Positions 38,928-47,672 are shown, counted from the first letter of the stretch. The stretch is DNA of 61,362 nucleotides from Actinomadura sp. CNU-125 (GCF_001942465.1 NZ_MKJY01000177.1:1-61362), one strand, 5' to 3'. The notes: generated by a model from the letters alone, not told the origin. Program-made: numbers and translations.

Positions 38928-39569
38928 GTGACGGAGAGCGAGAGCAGGCCGCGGGCGCGCCGCGCGCCCGAACCGGACGAGCGCAGGCTCGACGCCGAGC
39001 GCACGCGGGCGCTCCTGCTGGAGGCGGCGCTGGACGAGTTCGCCGCCAAGGGCTACGCGGGCGCCCGCGTGCAGGACATCGCCGACCGCGCCGGGGTCAA
39101 CAAGCAGCTGATCAGCTACCACTTCGGCGGCAAGGAGGGCCTGTACCGCGAACTCGGCCGCCGCTGGCGGGAGCGCGAGGCCGAGTTCAACGATCCCGCG
39201 ATCCCGCTGCACGAGCTCGTCCTCATGTACCTGCGCATCGCCATGGCCGATCCGCGCGGCAGTCGGCTGGAGTCTTGGCGCGGCCTCACCGCGGACGTCG
39301 GCGACGCCGCGGCCGGGCCGCCCGAGGACCTGTCCGACATGGATCGCCGCAAGGCCGCCGGGGAGATCGCCGCCGACCTCGACCCCGGGTACGTCATGCT
39401 CGCCCTGCAGGCGATGGTGTCGCTGCCGGTCACGCGGCCCACGCTCGTCCGGCGCGTCCTCGGCGTGGACCCGGAGTCACCCGAGTTCCGCGAACGCTAC
39501 GCCGACCAGCTCGCCCGCATCGTCCGCCGCCTCCGCCTCGCGGACGGCGAGGCGGAGGCGGCGGACTGA
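38928..39569 (+). CDS. TetR/AcrR family transcriptional regulator
   Basis: A 213-residue regulator with the N-terminal helix-turn-helix (RALLLEAALDEFAAKGYAGARVQDIA, then GVNKQLISYHFGGKEGLY) and a TetR_C-like effector domain. The GTG at 38928 starts at VTESESRP; TACCAT (38916-38921) ends 6 nt before it, so the transcript is predicted leaderless. An upstream ATG at 38874 would fall inside the operator and is unlikely. It presumably represses itself and the NmrA-like gene. Confidence 0.9.
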   Translation: MTESESRPRARRAPEPDERRLDAERTRALLLEAALDEFAAKGYAGARVQDIADRAGVNKQLISYHFGGKEGLYRELGRRWREREAEFNDPAIPLHELVLMYLRIAMADPRGSRLESWRGLTADVGDAAAGPPEDLSDMDRRKAAGEIAADLDPGYVMLALQAMVSLPVTRPTLVRRVLGVDPESPEFRERYADQLARIVRRLRLADGEAEAAD

Positions 39570-39584
39570 CGGGTCACTGACGGG

Positions 39585-40373
39585 TCACTGCCGCCAGAAC
39601 TGGAACAGCGCGTGGCCGATCGTGATCTGGAGTTCCTCCAGGCCGATCGCGTCGGTGATGTAGTAGACGAGGTTGAAGAATCCCTCGTTGATGGGGCCGA
39701 GCCACAGCAGCGCGACCAGCACCAGGAACGCGTACCCCGCGTACTGGTTCGCCTGCCGCACCCAGCTCCGCGGCAGGTACGGCTCGACGATCCCGAAGCC
39801 GTCCAGGCCCGGGATCGGCAGCAGGTTCAGGACCGCGGCCGTCACCTGGAGGAACGCCAGGAACGCCACGCCGACCCAGAAGATGCTGTGGGAGTCGTCC
39901 GCGAACAGGTTGAGCAGGACGGCCAGCACCGCGGCGAACACGATGTTCGACAGCGGGCCCGCCGCCGAGATCAGGCTGTGCCGGATCTTCCCGCGGATCG
40001 CGTGCCGGTCGATCCACACCGCGCCGCCGGGCAGGCCGATCCCGCCGAGCAGGATGAACAGCACCGGGATCGCGAAGCTCAGCACCATGTCGGCGTACTT
40101 GAACGGGTTGAGCGTCAGGTAGCCCTTGGTCGCGACGCTGTGGTCCCCGGACCGGAACGCCGTGAACGCGTGCCCGAACTCGTGCAGGCACAGCGACAGC
40201 ACCCACCCGGCCAGCACGAACACGAACAGCGCGATCCGGGCCGGCTGGTCGGTGATCTGCCCGTACCGCCACGTGACCAGCCCGGCCAGCACGGTCACGG
40301 CCACGATCGCCAGGAACACCGGGCTCGGCCGGACCGCCGAACCTCCCCGCGCCTTGCGCGCGATGTCCGTCAT
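39585..40373 (-). CDS. Site-2 protease family (M50) membrane metalloprotease
   Basis: A 262-residue polytopic intramembrane metalloprotease. The zinc motif H-E-F-G-H is in LSLCLHEFGHAFTAF and the third ligand in NLLPIPGLDGFGI; about six membrane segments are visible. Enzymes of this short type lack PDZ domains; they cleave membrane-bound regulators or have unknown substrates. The ATG at 40373 overlaps the stop of the upstream TetR gene (ATGA), so the two are an operon in which the regulator probably controls the protease. Confidence 0.9.
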   Translation of the reverse strand: MTDIARKARGGSAVRPSPVFLAIVAVTVLAGLVTWRYGQITDQPARIALFVFVLAGWVLSLCLHEFGHAFTAFRSGDHSVATKGYLTLNPFKYADMVLSFAIPVLFILLGGIGLPGGAVWIDRHAIRGKIRHSLISAAGPLSNIVFAAVLAVLLNLFADDSHSIFWVGVAFLAFLQVTAAVLNLLPIPGLDGFGIVEPYLPRSWVRQANQYAGYAFLVLVALLWLGPINEGFFNLVYYITDAIGLEELQITIGHALFQFWRQ

Positions 40374-40966
40374 CTGCAAGCCCCTTCCGCCGCGATGGCC
40401 GGTACGACGTAGGTGCGCAGGAAGCGGCGCAGCCCGTCGGCGTCCCGGCCGCGGTCCATCACGATCAGCGAGGTGATGATCCGGAAGAGGAACTCCACCG
40501 TGCCTTCCACCTCGATCTCCGGCCTGAGTTGCCGCTGCCGCTGCGCGCGCTCGAAGTGCGGACGGACGTACTCGCAGCACAAGTCGAGGACGTGCCGGGC
40601 CGCGCCCGCCACCGCCGCCTGCATGTGCCCCGCCGCCTCCGGCACCAGGAAGTGCGCGATCGTCGGCGCGCCCCGGACGTACTCGACGGCGTCGAGCGTC
40701 CCTTCGACGATCGCCTCCGGCACCGACCGCTCCGCGCGGAGCCGTTCGGTGAGCCGGTCGAGGAAGCGCAGCAGGTCGCGCACCACGACGGCGAGGATCA
40801 GTTCGTCGCGTCCCCCGGTGATCGCCCGGTAGACCGTCGCCCGGGACAGCTTCGCCGCGGCGGCGATGTCCTCGACGGTGGTCTTGGCCACCCCGAACCG
40901 GCCGAAGCAGTCTTCGGCGGCGTCGATGATGCGCTCACGGGTGGCGTCGGAGGCGACCGGGGGCAT
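40370..40966 (-). CDS. TetR/AcrR family transcriptional regulator
   Basis: A 198-residue TetR protein (RERIIDAAEDCFGRFGVAKTTVEDIA, LSRATVYRAITGGRDELIL). The GTGFGE-like loop usual after the recognition helix reads AITGGRDEL. The ATG at 40966 is 6 nt after TAGTGT (minus strand, 40973-40978), indicating a leaderless mRNA. It is translationally coupled to the site-2 protease downstream. Confidence 0.9.
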   Translation of the reverse strand: MPPVASDATRERIIDAAEDCFGRFGVAKTTVEDIAAAAKLSRATVYRAITGGRDELILAVVVRDLLRFLDRLTERLRAERSVPEAIVEGTLDAVEYVRGAPTIAHFLVPEAAGHMQAAVAGAARHVLDLCCEYVRPHFERAQRQRQLRPEIEVEGTVEFLFRIITSLIVMDRGRDADGLRRFLRTYVVPAIAAEGACR

Positions 40967-41058
40967 GCCTGAACACTACCGGCCCCCGCCCGGTGACCGA
41001 TCTCACCCGTCGCGGCGGCCGGGGGCGGGACGGCCGCGGCCGGTTCAGGCCAGGACGG

Positions 41059-42062
41059 TCAGCAGCCGGCCGCGCGGAGGTAGCGGCGGCCGAGGGCCGC
41101 GACATGGTCGCGCAGCTCCGGCGGGGAGACGACCTCGAAGTCGAGGCCGAGCATGCCGAGGTAGGCGGCGACCGTCTCCAGGCTGTCGGCGCCGGTGACC
41201 AGCACGCAGCGGTCCGCGGACACGGACTCGACGACGCCGACCGTCGCGTTGATCCGGGACAGGACCCGCTCGGCCGGGGCGTGCACGGTGACGCGGGCGT
41301 GGACCTTCCAGCCCGTCGCCGCCACGTCCCGCAGGACGAACGAGGTGTAGTCGCCGCCCGGCAGCGGCGTGGGGACGAAGGCCGGGCCGCCGGGCGTGCG
41401 GAGCGTCATCAGGTCGGCGCGGAAGGCCGACCAGGCGCCGGTGTCCGGGTCGCGGGCGACGAGGTACCAGCGGCGGCGCCAGCTCACGAGGCGGTACGGC
41501 TCCACCAGCTTGCGCCCCGCGGTCGCGGCCGTCGCCGACGGCGGTTCGGTTCCGGCGGGCTCGACGGCCGCGGCGTAGTCGAAGCGGAGCCGGACGCCGT
41601 CGCGGACCGCCGCGGCGATCGCGGTGAGGAGCGCGGCGTCGGTCTCGGGGTCGGCGACGTCGGTGTCGAGGTTCTCCGCGCGCCGCGACGTGGCCTCGTG
41701 CAGGGCGACGACCTGGCGGCGCAGCCGGTGCGGGAGCACCTGCTCCAGCTTCGCCAGGGCGCGGGCGCCGCTGTCGGCGATGCCGCCGACGCCGGTGGCC
41801 GCGCGCAGCCCGATCGCGACGGCGACGGCCTCCTCGTCGTCCAGCAGCAGCGGCGGCAGCTTCGTTCCCGCGCCGAGCCGGTAGGAGCCCGCCGCGCCCC
41901 GCGTCGCGTCGACCGGGTAGCCGAGCTCGCGCAGCCGTCCGATGTCGTTGCGGACGGTGCGGTCGCTCACGCCGAGGCGTTCGGCGAGCTCCCGACCCGT
42001 CCAGTCGGGCCGGGACTGGAACAGCGAGAGCAGCGCCAGCAGGCGTGCGGACGTTCCAACAT
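41059..42062 (-). CDS. WYL-domain transcriptional regulator, YafY type (frameshift near its start)
   Basis: The body is a DeoR-like winged helix (GRELAERLGVSDRTVRNDIGRLRELG) followed by a WYL domain (AVRDGVRLRFDYAAA, LVSWRRRWYLVARD) and a C-terminal extension. In the body's frame no start codon exists before GTG 41970, which would cut into the helix-turn-helix. ATG 42062 reads M-L-E and, with one base restored after GA near 42054, continues T-S-A-R-L-L-A-L-L-S-L-F-Q, the standard beginning of this family. Length 1004 is one short of a multiple of three. GATACT on the minus strand (42069-42074) is 6 nt before that ATG, so the mRNA is predicted leaderless. It is divergent from an epoxide hydrolase. 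Confidence 0.87.
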
Positions 42063-42079
42063 TTCTTCAGTATCGCCGA

Positions 42080-42106
42080 CATATAGGAATCAAGTCTTCC
42101 TATATG
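42080..42106. promoter_or_regulatory. 27-bp palindrome between WYL regulator and epoxide hydrolase genes
   Basis: CATATAGGAA (42080-42089) and TTCCTATATG (42097-42106) are perfect 10-bp arms around TCAAGTC. This AT-rich dyad in a GC-rich genome is the evident operator for the divergent pair. Confidence 0.8.
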
Positions 42107-42124
42107 CCTCCTACCGTAAGGGAC

Positions 42125-43273
42125 ATGACGAAGACGCAGTACGCCACCGAGATCCGCCCCTTCACCGTCGCGATCGAGCAGGCCGAGATCGACGACCTCC
42201 GCGCGCGGCTCGCCCGTACCCGCCTGCCCCGGCCCGCGGCGTCCGACGACTGGGCGCTCGGCACCCCGAACGGCTACCTGCGCGAGACCGTCGAGTACTG
42301 GCGCACCTCGTTCGACTGGCGGGCGGCCGAGGCGCGGCTGAACGCGTTCCCGCACCACCTCACCGAGATCGACGGCCAGACCGTCCACTTCGTCCACGTG
42401 CCGTCGCCGGAGGCGGACGCGACGCCGCTGCTCCTGCTGCACACCTACCCCGGCTCGTTCGCCGACTTCCTCGACATGATCGGCCCGCTCACCGACCCCG
42501 TCGCCCACGGCGGCCGGGCCGAGGACGCGTTCTCGGTGGTCGTCCCGTCGATCCCCGGCTTCGGCTTCAGCACCCCGCTGCACGGCGACGGCTGGACGCA
42601 GGCGAAGGTCGCCCGCGTCTTCGACACCCTGATGCGCCGCCTCGGCTACGACTCCTACGGCGCGCACGGCAGCGACATGGGCGCGATGCTCTGCCGCGAA
42701 CTCGGACTGCTGGACCCGCCCGGATTCCTCGGGATGCACGTCCTGCAGCTGTTCTCCTTCCCCTCCGGCGACCCCGCCGAGTTCGACGGGTTCGGCCCGA
42801 AGGAGTACGCGGCGCTGGAGCACATGCAGTGGTTCCAGTCGGTCGGCGGCTACAACACGATGAACGCCTCCCGGCCCCAGACGATCGGCGCGGCGATCGC
42901 CGACTCGCCCGTCGGGCAGCTCGCCTACAGCGAACTGCTCAACTCCTTCGGCAACGGCACCAGCCTCGTGACGATCGACCAGATCCTGCTCCAGGTGTCC
43001 CTCTACTGGTTCACGAACACGCAGGCCACGGCGAGCCGGTACTACTACGAGGAGGCCCGCTCGGGGGCCGAGCCCGCGGTCAACGCCGCCCCGACGGGCG
43101 TCGCGGTCTTCGCCGACGACTTCCAGACGATCCGGTCCCTCGCCGCACGCGACAACAGCGGCATCGTGCACTGGAGCGAGTTCCCCAAGGGCGGCCACTT
43201 CGCCGCGATGGAGGCCCCCGCCGACGTCACGGCCGACATCCGCGCGTTCTTCACCGCGCTGCGCACGGCCTGA
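42125..43273 (+). CDS. Epoxide hydrolase (EHN-type alpha/beta hydrolase)
   Basis: A 382-residue epoxide hydrolase with the N-terminal EHN lid segment (FTVAIEQAEIDDLRARLARTRLP) and an alpha/beta-hydrolase core. The oxyanion motif is HTYPGSFADF, the nucleophile Asp184 lies in G-A-H-G-S-D-M-G-A, and the catalytic His is in the C-terminal KGGHFAAMEAP. The tyrosines that polarise the epoxide are probably those in YWFTNTQ and NTMNASRP region; not proven. ATG 42125 follows GTAAGGG. It is controlled in all likelihood by the divergent WYL regulator. A bidirectional terminator follows. Confidence 0.92.
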   Translation: MTKTQYATEIRPFTVAIEQAEIDDLRARLARTRLPRPAASDDWALGTPNGYLRETVEYWRTSFDWRAAEARLNAFPHHLTEIDGQTVHFVHVPSPEADATPLLLLHTYPGSFADFLDMIGPLTDPVAHGGRAEDAFSVVVPSIPGFGFSTPLHGDGWTQAKVARVFDTLMRRLGYDSYGAHGSDMGAMLCRELGLLDPPGFLGMHVLQLFSFPSGDPAEFDGFGPKEYAALEHMQWFQSVGGYNTMNASRPQTIGAAIADSPVGQLAYSELLNSFGNGTSLVTIDQILLQVSLYWFTNTQATASRYYYEEARSGAEPAVNAAPTGVAVFADDFQTIRSLAARDNSGIVHWSEFPKGGHFAAMEAPADVTADIRAFFTALRTA

Positions 43274-43277
43274 CACA

Positions 43278-43321
43278 GCGAGCGGGCGGACCGGACACTG
43301 TCCGGCCCGCCCGCCGCTCGC
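43278..43321. terminator. Bidirectional terminator after the epoxide hydrolase gene
   Basis: GCGAGCGGGCGG-A-CCGGACA pairs with TCCGG-C-CCGCCCGC-C-GCTCGC around a short loop: a stem of about 20 bp with small irregularities between two convergent genes. Confidence 0.75.
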
Positions 43322-43329
43322 GCGGACCA

Positions 43330-44225
43330 TCAAGAACCGAAGTAGTGGCCTTCGTCCAGGTCGGCGATCAGACCCGGCTGCTCCGGCTCCCAGCCCAGCC
43401 GCTTCCGCGTCGGCTCGGCCGACGCCGGATTGTCGATCGACGCGATCGGGCCGATCCAGCCGAAGTGGGCGGCCGCCTCCTCGGGGGCGACCCCGGCCAC
43501 CGGGACGCCCACGTGGCGGCCGATGACGCCCGCGATCTCCCGCATCGGCACCCCGCCGTCCGCGACTCCGTGCAGCCGGACGCCGCGGGCGCGCCCTCCA
43601 GCGCCAGCCGGAACAGCCGCGCCGCGTCCCGGCGGTGCACGGACGGCCAGCGGTTCGAGCCGTCCCCGACGAAGGCCGCCACGCCCTTCTCGCGGGCGAC
43701 GCCGATCAGCGTCGGGACGAACCCGCGGTCGCCGCGACCGTGCACCGACGGCGGCAGCCGCAGCACCGACGAACGCACGCCGCGTCCCGCCAGCTCGATC
43801 GCCGCCACCTCCGACCGTCCCCGCGCCGCGCCGAACCCTTCGAGGTCGACCGCGTCCTCCTCGGTCGCGACGCGTCCGGACGCCACCAGCAGCGTCCCGG
43901 ACGTGACCACGAACGGCTTCCCGGAGCCTTCGAGCGCCCCGCCGATCGCCTCGACCGCCCGCAGATCGGCCGCCCCCGCCGCCGTCATGTCCGTGAAGTC
44001 GTGGTTGTACGCAAGATGGGCGACGCCGTCGGCGGCCTTCGCCGCGACGGCGAGACCGCCGAGATCGTCCAGCGAACCGCGGTGCACCTCGGCGCCGGCC
44101 GCCGCGAGCGACGCGGCGGCGGCGTCCGACCGGGCCAGCCCCACGACCCGGTGCCCGGCGCCGATCAGCTCGCGGACCAGGGCCGAACCGATGAACCCGG
44201 ACGCACCGGTAACGAAATACCGCAC
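43330..44225 (-). CDS. NAD-dependent epimerase/dehydratase family protein (frameshift near 43583)
   Basis: An extended-SDR protein of about 298 residues: YFVTGASGFIGSALVREL, the HLAYNHDF strand, VTSGTL, RLPPSVHGRGDRGFVPTLI and the C-terminal GVPMREIAGVIGRHVGVPV with RLGWEPEQPGL. The usual active-site Tyr-x-x-x-Lys is not obvious, as in many atypical members. The frame breaks at GCGCCCGCGG-CGTCC on the minus strand; one extra G restores G-A-P-A-G-V-R-L-H-G. Length 896 is one short of a multiple of three. GTG 44225 with GGGAG upstream is the start. It is divergent from a LysR gene. Confidence 0.85.
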
Positions 44226-44368
44226 AATGAACTCCCTCGGATGCAGAACCGGTACGGCATCGCGCGCCGTCCGGTACGTCCATCGTCGGGAGGGAAGGGC
44301 GCACGCGTCCAAAGCTTGTTCCGCAACGCGCAATACGGTCCGGGCATCACCGCAGGTAGAATGGGCAT

Positions 44369-45257
44369 ATGCCCGACACGGCCGCCGATCTGGACCTGCG
44401 GCTCGTCCGCTACTTCACCGCCGTCGCCGAACACCGGCACTTCGGCCGCGCCGCCGAGGCGCTGCACATCACGCAGCCGTCCCTGAGCCGCCAGGTCCGC
44501 GGCCTCGAACGGCAGCTCGGCGCCCGCCTGTTCGACCGCACGCCCCGGGGCACCCGGCTCACCGAGGCGGGCGAGGTGTTCCTGCCCAGCGCCAGGGCGC
44601 TGCTGCGCTCGGCCGCGCAGGCCGCCGCCCAGACCCGCGCCGCCGCCGAACCCAGCCGGATCACCGTCGGGTACACCAACGTCATCGTCACCCCGGCCGT
44701 CCGCGAACTGCGCCGCAGGCACCCGGACGCCGACGTCCGCACCGTCCACACCGGCTGGGACGAACCCCGCGCCGTCCTGCTCGACCACCGCGTGGACGCG
44801 GTCGTGACCCGCCTCCCCTTCCCGACCGACGGCCTGCACGTCACCGTCCTCTACGACGAGCCGCGCGTCCTCGTCGTCCCGCTCGACCACCGGCTGGCCG
44901 GCAAGGAGTCGATCACCCTCGACGACATCGCCGACGAGCCCATCCCCCGGGTGCCCGATTCCGACCCGGCCTGGGAGGCGTTCTGGCGCGTCGACCCGCG
45001 CCCCGACGGGCGCCGCCGCGGACGGCCCGGTCATCGAGGCCCTCGAAGACAAGTTCGAGCTCGTCGCCGCGGGCGAAGCCGTCGCGATCACCGCGCGCCC
45101 GCACCCCCACGCCGTCCGTCCCGACCTCACCACGATCCCCATCGAGGGCATCGACCCGAGCCACGTGGTCCTCGCCGTCCGCGCCGACGACCGCAACCGC
45201 CTCGTCGCCGACTTCCGCAAGATCGCCCGAACCCGCCTGACCGCCCCCGCCGGGTGA
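44369..45257 (+). CDS. LysR family transcriptional regulator (frame broken near 45010)
   Basis: The N-terminal winged helix (LRLVRYFTAVAEHRHFGRAAEALHITQPSLSRQVRGLERQL) and the LysR substrate-binding domain are clear. Frame 2 carries the protein to about WRVDPRPDG; family sequence then continues in frame 3 (GPVIEALEDKFELVAAGEAVAI ... FRKIARTRL) to TGA 45255-45257. The change equals two lost bases (length 889, two short of a multiple of three). Read naively, the frame-2 reading runs on into the beta-lactamase, an artefact. TAGAAT (44357-44362) lies 6 nt before the ATG, so the mRNA is predicted leaderless. Probable regulator of the divergent epimerase-like gene. Confidence 0.85.
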
Positions 45258-45277
45258 CGGGCTTCCGATCGTCGCCG

Positions 45278-45289
45278 AACACCGGTGTT
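45278..45289. promoter_or_regulatory. Palindrome and -35 upstream of the beta-lactamase gene
   Basis: AACACCGGTGTT is a perfect 12-bp palindrome whose end overlaps TTGGAC (45288-45293), a good -35 box for the beta-lactamase gene. The -10 is less certain (GATCTT 17 bp further). Repression from this site is plausible; no blaI or ampR homologue other than the adjacent LysR gene is in the window. Confidence 0.5.
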
Positions 45290-45325
45290 GGACATCACCG
45301 AACGGCCGATGATCTTCTACTCTGC

Positions 45326-46288
45326 ATGACCCGATTTCTCCGGCCGCGCTCGGGCGTAGCGGCATTGACGACCTGCGCGCTCCTCGGCGGCGCGGCCTGC
45401 GCCACGGATCCCGCCACCGACGACCCCCGTGCCGTGACGCCCGTCGCCGACACCGCCATCGCCCCGAATGCGGAACTGAACAAGAAGCTGCGGGAACTGG
45501 AGAAGGCGCACAAGACGCGCATCGGCGCGGTGGGCATCGACCTGGGGACCGGCAAAACCGTCGGCTACCGGCCCGATGAACGCTTCCCGTTCAATTCGAT
45601 GTTCAAGGTGTTCGCGTGCTCCGCGGTGCTGCACAAAGCACGCACCGGCAGCCCCGGGCTCATGGACAAGGTGATCCGCTGGACGCCGGAGGACATGGCC
45701 GGGCTGACCGAGAACTCCCCGGAGACCACCGAGTACACCGACACCGGCATGACGCCCGCCCAGCTGTGCCGCGCCGGGATCACGAAGTCCGACGGCTTCG
45801 CGGGCAACACGCTCCTGACGCAGATCGGCGGACCGTCCGGCCTGACGAAGTTCTTCCGCTCCACCGGCGACCGGGTCAGCCGCCTCGACCGTCCCGAGCC
45901 GTACCTGACCGAGTGGGAGCCCGGCGAGGTCCGCGACACCACCACCCCGGCGGCGTCCGCCCGGACCTTCACCGAACTCACCACCGGCAAGACGCTGCAC
46001 CCGGACGACCGGGCGCGGCTGGTCGGCTGGCTGAAGGCCAGCCTCACCGGAGCCGCCCGCATCCGCGCCGGACTCCCCGAGGACTGGACGGTCGGCGACA
46101 AGACCGGTACCGGCGGCGCGAAGAACCACGGCACCGCGGGCGACATCGCGATCGTCTGGTCGCCCGGGACGAACGCGCCGATGATCCTCTCCGTCCTCAC
46201 CAACCGCACCACCGACGACACACCCAACGACAACGAGGCCATCGAACACACCGCGACCGCCCTCGCCGAAGCCCTCGGCCGCCTCTGA
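45326..46288 (+). CDS. Class A beta-lactamase
   Basis: A 320-residue exported serine beta-lactamase. A signal sequence ends near GGAACATDP, whose Cys could be lipidated although the lipobox is imperfect. Catalytic motifs: S-M-F-K with Ser91 and Lys94, S-D-G at residues 155-157 in place of the usual SDN, omega-loop E-P-Y-L-T with Glu191, and K-T-G at 259-261. SDG is also found in mycobacterial BlaC, where it affects inhibitor sensitivity. Thr195 stands where Asn170 normally positions the deacylation water, which is unusual. The ATG was chosen because the upstream frame belongs to the LysR gene. Confidence 0.92.
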   Translation: MTRFLRPRSGVAALTTCALLGGAACATDPATDDPRAVTPVADTAIAPNAELNKKLRELEKAHKTRIGAVGIDLGTGKTVGYRPDERFPFNSMFKVFACSAVLHKARTGSPGLMDKVIRWTPEDMAGLTENSPETTEYTDTGMTPAQLCRAGITKSDGFAGNTLLTQIGGPSGLTKFFRSTGDRVSRLDRPEPYLTEWEPGEVRDTTTPAASARTFTELTTGKTLHPDDRARLVGWLKASLTGAARIRAGLPEDWTVGDKTGTGGAKNHGTAGDIAIVWSPGTNAPMILSVLTNRTTDDTPNDNEAIEHTATALAEALGRL

Positions 46289-46363
46289 CCGCACCAGGCC
46301 ACAACCCGTCGCTTACGCGGTAATACGCCACCCGCCGCCCGCGCTTCTGACACGGTGATCATC

Positions 46364-47011
46364 ATGGCGCCTACCGCGACGGACTATCGGTGGATCAGCG
46401 AGTACCGGGAACTGCTTGAGGGGTACTGCGCGGTCCTGGTCAGAGGAATCACCGTGCAGCAATTCCTGCGAGATATGCAGGCCGAGCCGCTTGGAGAGCT
46501 CTCCGGCTACGCGGCGCTGGAAGAGCGGAGCACGGAAGTCTTCGCCGAGTACCGGCGGAACCGCTCCGGCGGCCGCCGGTACCTGATCGGGGCCGCCAGT
46601 GTTCCGGGGGACCAAGGCGAGTGGGTTCTCGGCCTAGAGGTTCACGGCGCCCTGGGAGTCAGGGACCACCTTGTGGCGCCGCTGGCGCGCGGCACTCGTC
46701 TGGTCTCCCACTTCCGCAACGTCAACGCGGACGACCGGTTCTGCTGGTACGAGGACGGCGAACTCCGGACAAGTTTCGAGCCGATGCTCCCCATCCACCG
46801 AGCCGGTTCCGCGCCTGACGGGCTTGTGGAGTCGATGGCGGAGGTGGGCTTCGAACTGCGAGGCTGGGACGATCGTGAACCCTCCCTGCACACCGAGGCC
46901 GCGTTCGCCCTGGCCGAGCGGCTGACGGGAGTCCGCGTCACTGCGGAACTGCTCGACAAAGCGACCTTCGCCGCCGGGATCGTGCCGTGGAGCGCGGTCA
47001 AGAGGCCTTGA
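46364..47011 (+). CDS. DUF6461 domain-containing protein
   Basis: A 215-residue soluble protein with the DUF6461 pattern: YCAVLVRGITVQQFLRDM, then WVLGLEVHGALGV and the strongly conserved LARGTRLVSHFRNVNADDRFCW with ED-x-x-L-R-x-S-F-E-P. Function unknown; common in multiple copies in actinomycetes with large accessory genomes. GTG 46355 is an alternative start three codons earlier. It overlaps the end of the convergent gene at 46998 by 14 bp. Confidence 0.8.
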   Translation: MAPTATDYRWISEYRELLEGYCAVLVRGITVQQFLRDMQAEPLGELSGYAALEERSTEVFAEYRRNRSGGRRYLIGAASVPGDQGEWVLGLEVHGALGVRDHLVAPLARGTRLVSHFRNVNADDRFCWYEDGELRTSFEPMLPIHRAGSAPDGLVESMAEVGFELRGWDDREPSLHTEAAFALAERLTGVRVTAELLDKATFAAGIVPWSAVKRP

Positions 47012-47222
47012 ACTCGGCGTCCTCGCTGCAGGAGCCGAAGAACCTCGCCACGCGCTCCGCGGCACCGGGTTCCGCCACCGCGAGCATCTCCAGCAGACCA
47101 TCGCTGGACGACGCCGAGATGTGGACGCGACCGGTCGCGCGCCACACGTCGTCCCGATCCCGCGTGATCGCCCATTCGGGGAACAGTTTCCGAAGGAAGA
47201 GCAGCAGTACCCCGTCGTTCAC
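46998..47222 (-). CDS. Hypothetical 74-residue protein coupled to the ATP-binding protein gene
   Basis: The product begins VNDGVLLLFLRKLFPEWAIT and ends SCSEDAEFKAS; it has a mixed charged sequence without membrane segments or known motifs. It starts at GTG 47222 inside a GTGA overlap with the stop of the upstream ATP-binding protein gene, which is why the short form rather than the longer open frame was chosen. The tight coupling suggests that it works with the ATP-binding protein or the WhiJ-like regulator. Confidence 0.6.
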   Translation of the reverse strand: MNDGVLLLFLRKLFPEWAITRDRDDVWRATGRVHISASSSDGLLEMLAVAEPGAAERVARFFGSCSEDAEFKAS

Positions 47223-47608
47223 GCGGGCACCGGCTCGATCTCGGCCCACACGACTTTTCCGCCCTCGCTCAGCGGACGGGTGCCCCACCGGCGCACGAGC
47301 GCCTCGATCAGCAGGAGCCCGCGCCCCGACTCGGCCGCGAAGTTCACCGGGCGGACGATCGGCAGCGCGTCCGACACGTCCCACGCCTCCACCACGGCCG
47401 CCCCGTCGTCCCGCCGGTAGGCGCGGACGACCACGGGGTCGCCCGCCCGCGACCCGTGCCGGACCGCGTTCGTGGCCAGCTCGCTGATCACCGTCCGCGC
47501 GACGTCGTCCGCAAGCCGCCACGCACCGAACGTCACCGCGACGAAGTCGCGCGCCTCCTTGATCGCCCCGGGATCCGCCTTGATCACGCGGGTTGCCGGT
47601 TCGGACAT
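47219..47608 (-). CDS. ATP-binding protein, anti-sigma-factor kinase type (HATPase_c_2)
   Basis: A 129-residue GHKL ATPase domain of the RsbW/SpoIIAB type: DDVARTVISELATNAVRHG (N box), VEAWDVSDALP (G1 region) and ESGRGLLLIEALVRRWG (G2). Such stand-alone domains act as anti-sigma factors or kinases and are standard members of WhiJ/AbaA-like developmental loci. GGAGGTGA lies 8 nt before the ATG, the strongest ribosome-binding site in the region. It is divergent from the HTH regulator, with a large dyad in between. Confidence 0.9.
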   Translation of the reverse strand: MSEPATRVIKADPGAIKEARDFVAVTFGAWRLADDVARTVISELATNAVRHGSRAGDPVVVRAYRRDDGAAVVEAWDVSDALPIVRPVNFAAESGRGLLLIEALVRRWGTRPLSEGGKVVWAEIEPVPA

Positions 47609-47631
47609 AAAACCGTCACCTCCGAATTTTT

Positions 47632-47672
47632 GTGACTCCACGCACAGGATTCACTTCGGTGCGTAGCGTCAC
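47632..47672. promoter_or_regulatory. 41-bp interrupted dyad in the WhiJ-like divergent promoter
   Basis: GTGAC-N5-GCAC (47632-47645) is mirrored by GTGC-N5-GTCAC (47659-47672) around 13 bp; 12 of 14 positions in the two arms agree, including C and AC within the N5 gaps. It lies between the ATP-binding protein gene and the HTH gene and is the best candidate operator for the HTH protein. Confidence 0.65.

Noticed and set aside
40993..45240. A 1415-codon plus-strand frame across five genes
   Set aside because: It runs through genes on both strands, gives Arg/Ala/Pro-rich nonsense and is contradicted by clear families in other frames.
44369..46288. A LysR/beta-lactamase fusion protein in one open frame
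   Set aside because: The middle part is an out-of-frame reading of the LysR C-terminus; the beta-lactamase has its own promoter elements and signal peptide.
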